Part shown: positions 29,857 to 31,340 of the stretch, in pieces
How the letters are laid out: the number at the start of each line of letters is the position of its first letter
How positions within the stretch are numbered: the first letter of the stretch is position 1
Assembly (NCBI GenBank): GCA_022545645.1
Contig: JACZQQ010000003.1
Span: 1-31,340 of the forward strand
Length of the DNA: 31,340 bases
Direction: 5' to 3'
Source: Acidobacteriota bacterium
Lineage (GTDB): Bacteria; Acidobacteriota; UBA6911; RPQK01; JADFOI01
Made by a program: the position numbers and the translations under genes
Notes under the pieces: generated by a model
What the model was told of the DNA's origin: nothing
Seen by the model: only the letters and a program-made list of their open reading frames with translations
The model's database searches: none

Positions 29857-31340
29857 ATGTTTCATTGCCTGCTGATCATCGCGATCCTCTGCTGGAGTAT
29901 CTGTCCCGCTGTTTTGGGACAGCTTCTCCATCGCCGCGTCGATCCCTCTTCACTGGAAGAGGATCTGACATTTGATACCAACACGATTCCTCTAGTCGAT
30001 AACGGTGGCGCTGCTCTAGTGGATCTCAACTTCTCACCTAATGTGGTTTTTTCGCCTGATTCCAGGAAGGCCTTTGTCAGCTATCCCGGCTCCAATAAGG
30101 TGCTTGTGTTCGATCCCATAGAAGGCAAGCCCCTGGAGCCAACGCCATTGATTGAAGTTCCCGACAATCCAGCCTTGATCACGCTGACACCAGACGGGAA
30201 AAAGATTGCGGTGGTCTCCTTGTTTCTCCAGAACAACTTACCCCAGAGCGGAGAGAACTTCGTGGGCGAGAATGTTGGAGCGATTTCCATCATTGACGTA
30301 GAGACTCTTGCGGTCCAGACACTCAACCTTACGGAAGTCTTCTTTTCCTTTGCCAATAACATTGTCTTTTCTGCAGATAGCCAGACCGGCTTTGTGGCTT
30401 CCTCCGGGACCGATCAGATTCTCCGTTTCGACGTGGACAGTGCTACAGAAATCACCCCCCGGTTGGATATGATCGAGGGAACCCGCCCCTCGTCCATTAC
30501 CATGAGTCCCGACTTCAGCTTTTTTGTGGCTGTCCTGGTGGGCTCAAACTCGCTTCCGGTACAGGATGTTGCCGATTCTCTACAGGTCATCGATACGGGT
30601 TCATTTACGGTAACAAGAAGTATCGTTCCCACCGTCGAGGACCCCCTGTTTCCCCCTCACGGTTTTGTTGTCGCCAACACACTGGCTATCTCCGCCGATG
30701 GAAAGTATGGACTGATTGCCGATCAGGAGCTCAGCTCAGCCTCGCCACTGCCTGAGACGTTCATCGACCATGCCCTTTTGCTGGATCTGGAGACCGGCGA
30801 AACAGTTCAGGTCTTCGAGATTTCCGGACTCTCAGGACCTTCCTTTCTGGTGCCTGGAGGGAAGCACTTCGTGACCCTCAGTGGGCGGGCGGTTGCCGTT
30901 ACCGATATTCAAGCCCAGGAACTGACCGTGGTACCGACACCTTTCTTTCTCACCGGATTTCGACCCACCACCCGTCCCGCTTTTGCCAGCGACGGTTCCC
31001 GGATGTTCGTGGCCTCGGCTATTCGCGATTTTCTGCTCGATTTTGATATCCCCCAGGGTGTCTTCACGCGCTTTCTCGACATCGGCCCAGGGGTGGAACG
31101 GGAAGCCAATGGGGTCACGTTCACGGTTCCAGCCGCTCCCCTTGATCTGGCCTGGTCTCCGGACGGATCCCTGTTCACGGCAGTCAAGTTCAATGCCAAT
31201 GTTGTCGATGTGTTCAGGGATACACGCAGATTCTGGATTCCCCGTCTTCTTTCCAACGAGGAGTTCTTCACTGGCATCACCTTGGCCAATAACTCCTCAC
31301 GCATTGCGACGGTCACAACAGCGTCCCGGGATACCACGGG
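29857..31340 (+). CDS. Secreted beta-propeller (YVTN/lactonase-like) protein, 3' end outside window
   Basis: An open frame of at least 494 codons without a stop before the window ends. It begins with a signal peptide (hydrophobic core CLLIIAILCWSICPAVL, cleavage likely before GQLLHRR). The rest shows repeated propeller blades: VVFSPDSRKAFVSYPGSNKVLVFD, ITLTPDGKKIAVVS, SIIDVETLAVQ, IVFSADSQTGFVAS and others at about 45-60 residue spacing. The repeated xxSxDxxxxFVA pattern fits YVTN-type seven-blade propellers found in exported acidobacterial proteins. No catalytic residues are identifiable. The ATG has no Shine-Dalgarno and lies 9 bases from a -10 box. Confidence 0.8.
   Translation, partial: MFHCLLIIAILCWSICPAVLGQLLHRRVDPSSLEEDLTFDTNTIPLVDNGGAALVDLNFSPNVVFSPDSRKAFVSYPGSNKVLVFDPIEGKPLEPTPLIEVPDNPALITLTPDGKKIAVVSLFLQNNLPQSGENFVGENVGAISIIDVETLAVQTLNLTEVFFSFANNIVFSADSQTGFVASSGTDQILRFDVDSATEITPRLDMIEGTRPSSITMSPDFSFFVAVLVGSNSLPVQDVADSLQVIDTGSFTVTRSIVPTVEDPLFPPHGFVVANTLAISADGKYGLIADQELSSASPLPETFIDHALLLDLETGETVQVFEISGLSGPSFLVPGGKHFVTLSGRAVAVTDIQAQELTVVPTPFFLTGFRPTTRPAFASDGSRMFVASAIRDFLLDFDIPQGVFTRFLDIGPGVEREANGVTFTVPAAPLDLAWSPDGSLFTAVKFNANVVDVFRDTRRFWIPRLLSNEEFFTGITLANNSSRIATVTTASRDTT

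Noticed and set aside
1..31340. CRISPR array, prophage, integrase or defence system
   Set aside because: No spaced direct repeats, no phage structural genes, no integrase or transposase and no recognisable defence genes; the single HNH protein looks like the stand-alone chromosomal kind.

Overview
The window reads as ordinary chromosome from a diderm (Gram-negative) bacterium, most likely an Acidobacteriota. The taxonomic hint is the secreted von Willebrand A protein at 2422-3336, which has the layout of the VWFA-related family common in Acidobacteria. LolA, LspA and a TonB-type protein point to an outer membrane. No 16S or multi-marker evidence is available here, so the phylum call is an inference. 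TTG start codons are frequent and include rpoD, rplU, nadD and probably fabH.

Layout. 1-2242: a SAM methyltransferase overlapping an M23 peptidase. 2225-7129 (minus): rpoD, a terminator, a CAT-anticodon tRNA, a coiled-coil zinc-ribbon protein, a DUF1189-type membrane protein, the VWFA protein and a tiny coiled-coil protein. 7291-11261 (plus): a strong promoter, then the classical rplU-rpmA-obgE-nadD-rsfS-rlmH run and a DksA/TraR-like zinc-finger protein. 11440-14936 (plus): ComF-like phosphoribosyltransferase, CNNM/CorC membrane protein, glutamate formiminotransferase and trmL. queE follows on the minus strand. 15946-21476 (plus): a coiled-coil membrane-anchored protein, nth, an AI-2E-family permease, thiD, a YtxH-like protein and a DUF948-like protein. 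21614-28381 (minus): a glycosyltransferase, tonB, ileS-lspA-lolA with tight coupling, and fabH. 28899-31340: an HNH nuclease (minus), a DciA/DUF721-like protein and the start of a secreted beta-propeller protein that runs off the window.

Most genes are housekeeping. I see no defence system, prophage, CRISPR array or biosynthetic cluster. The unusual content is between the genes. Two unrelated families of short non-coding inverted-repeat elements are scattered here. Family A (about 275-290 bp) has two copies, 4284-4557 and 28386-28673. Family B (about 130-213 bp) has copies at 3376-3507, 15643-15846 and 28688-28900, plus an interior-deleted remnant at 28-55. Both families show paired base changes that keep their stems paired between copies, and both carry the same nested mini-palindrome. 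Nearly every copy lies within a few bases of a start or stop codon. A third long foldback lies between two genes at 17661-17770. Simpler palindromes and GGAACCTGG-type tracts fill other gaps. The elements look like MITE/REP-type parasites or structured-nucleic-acid elements; no mobilising enzyme is encoded in this window.
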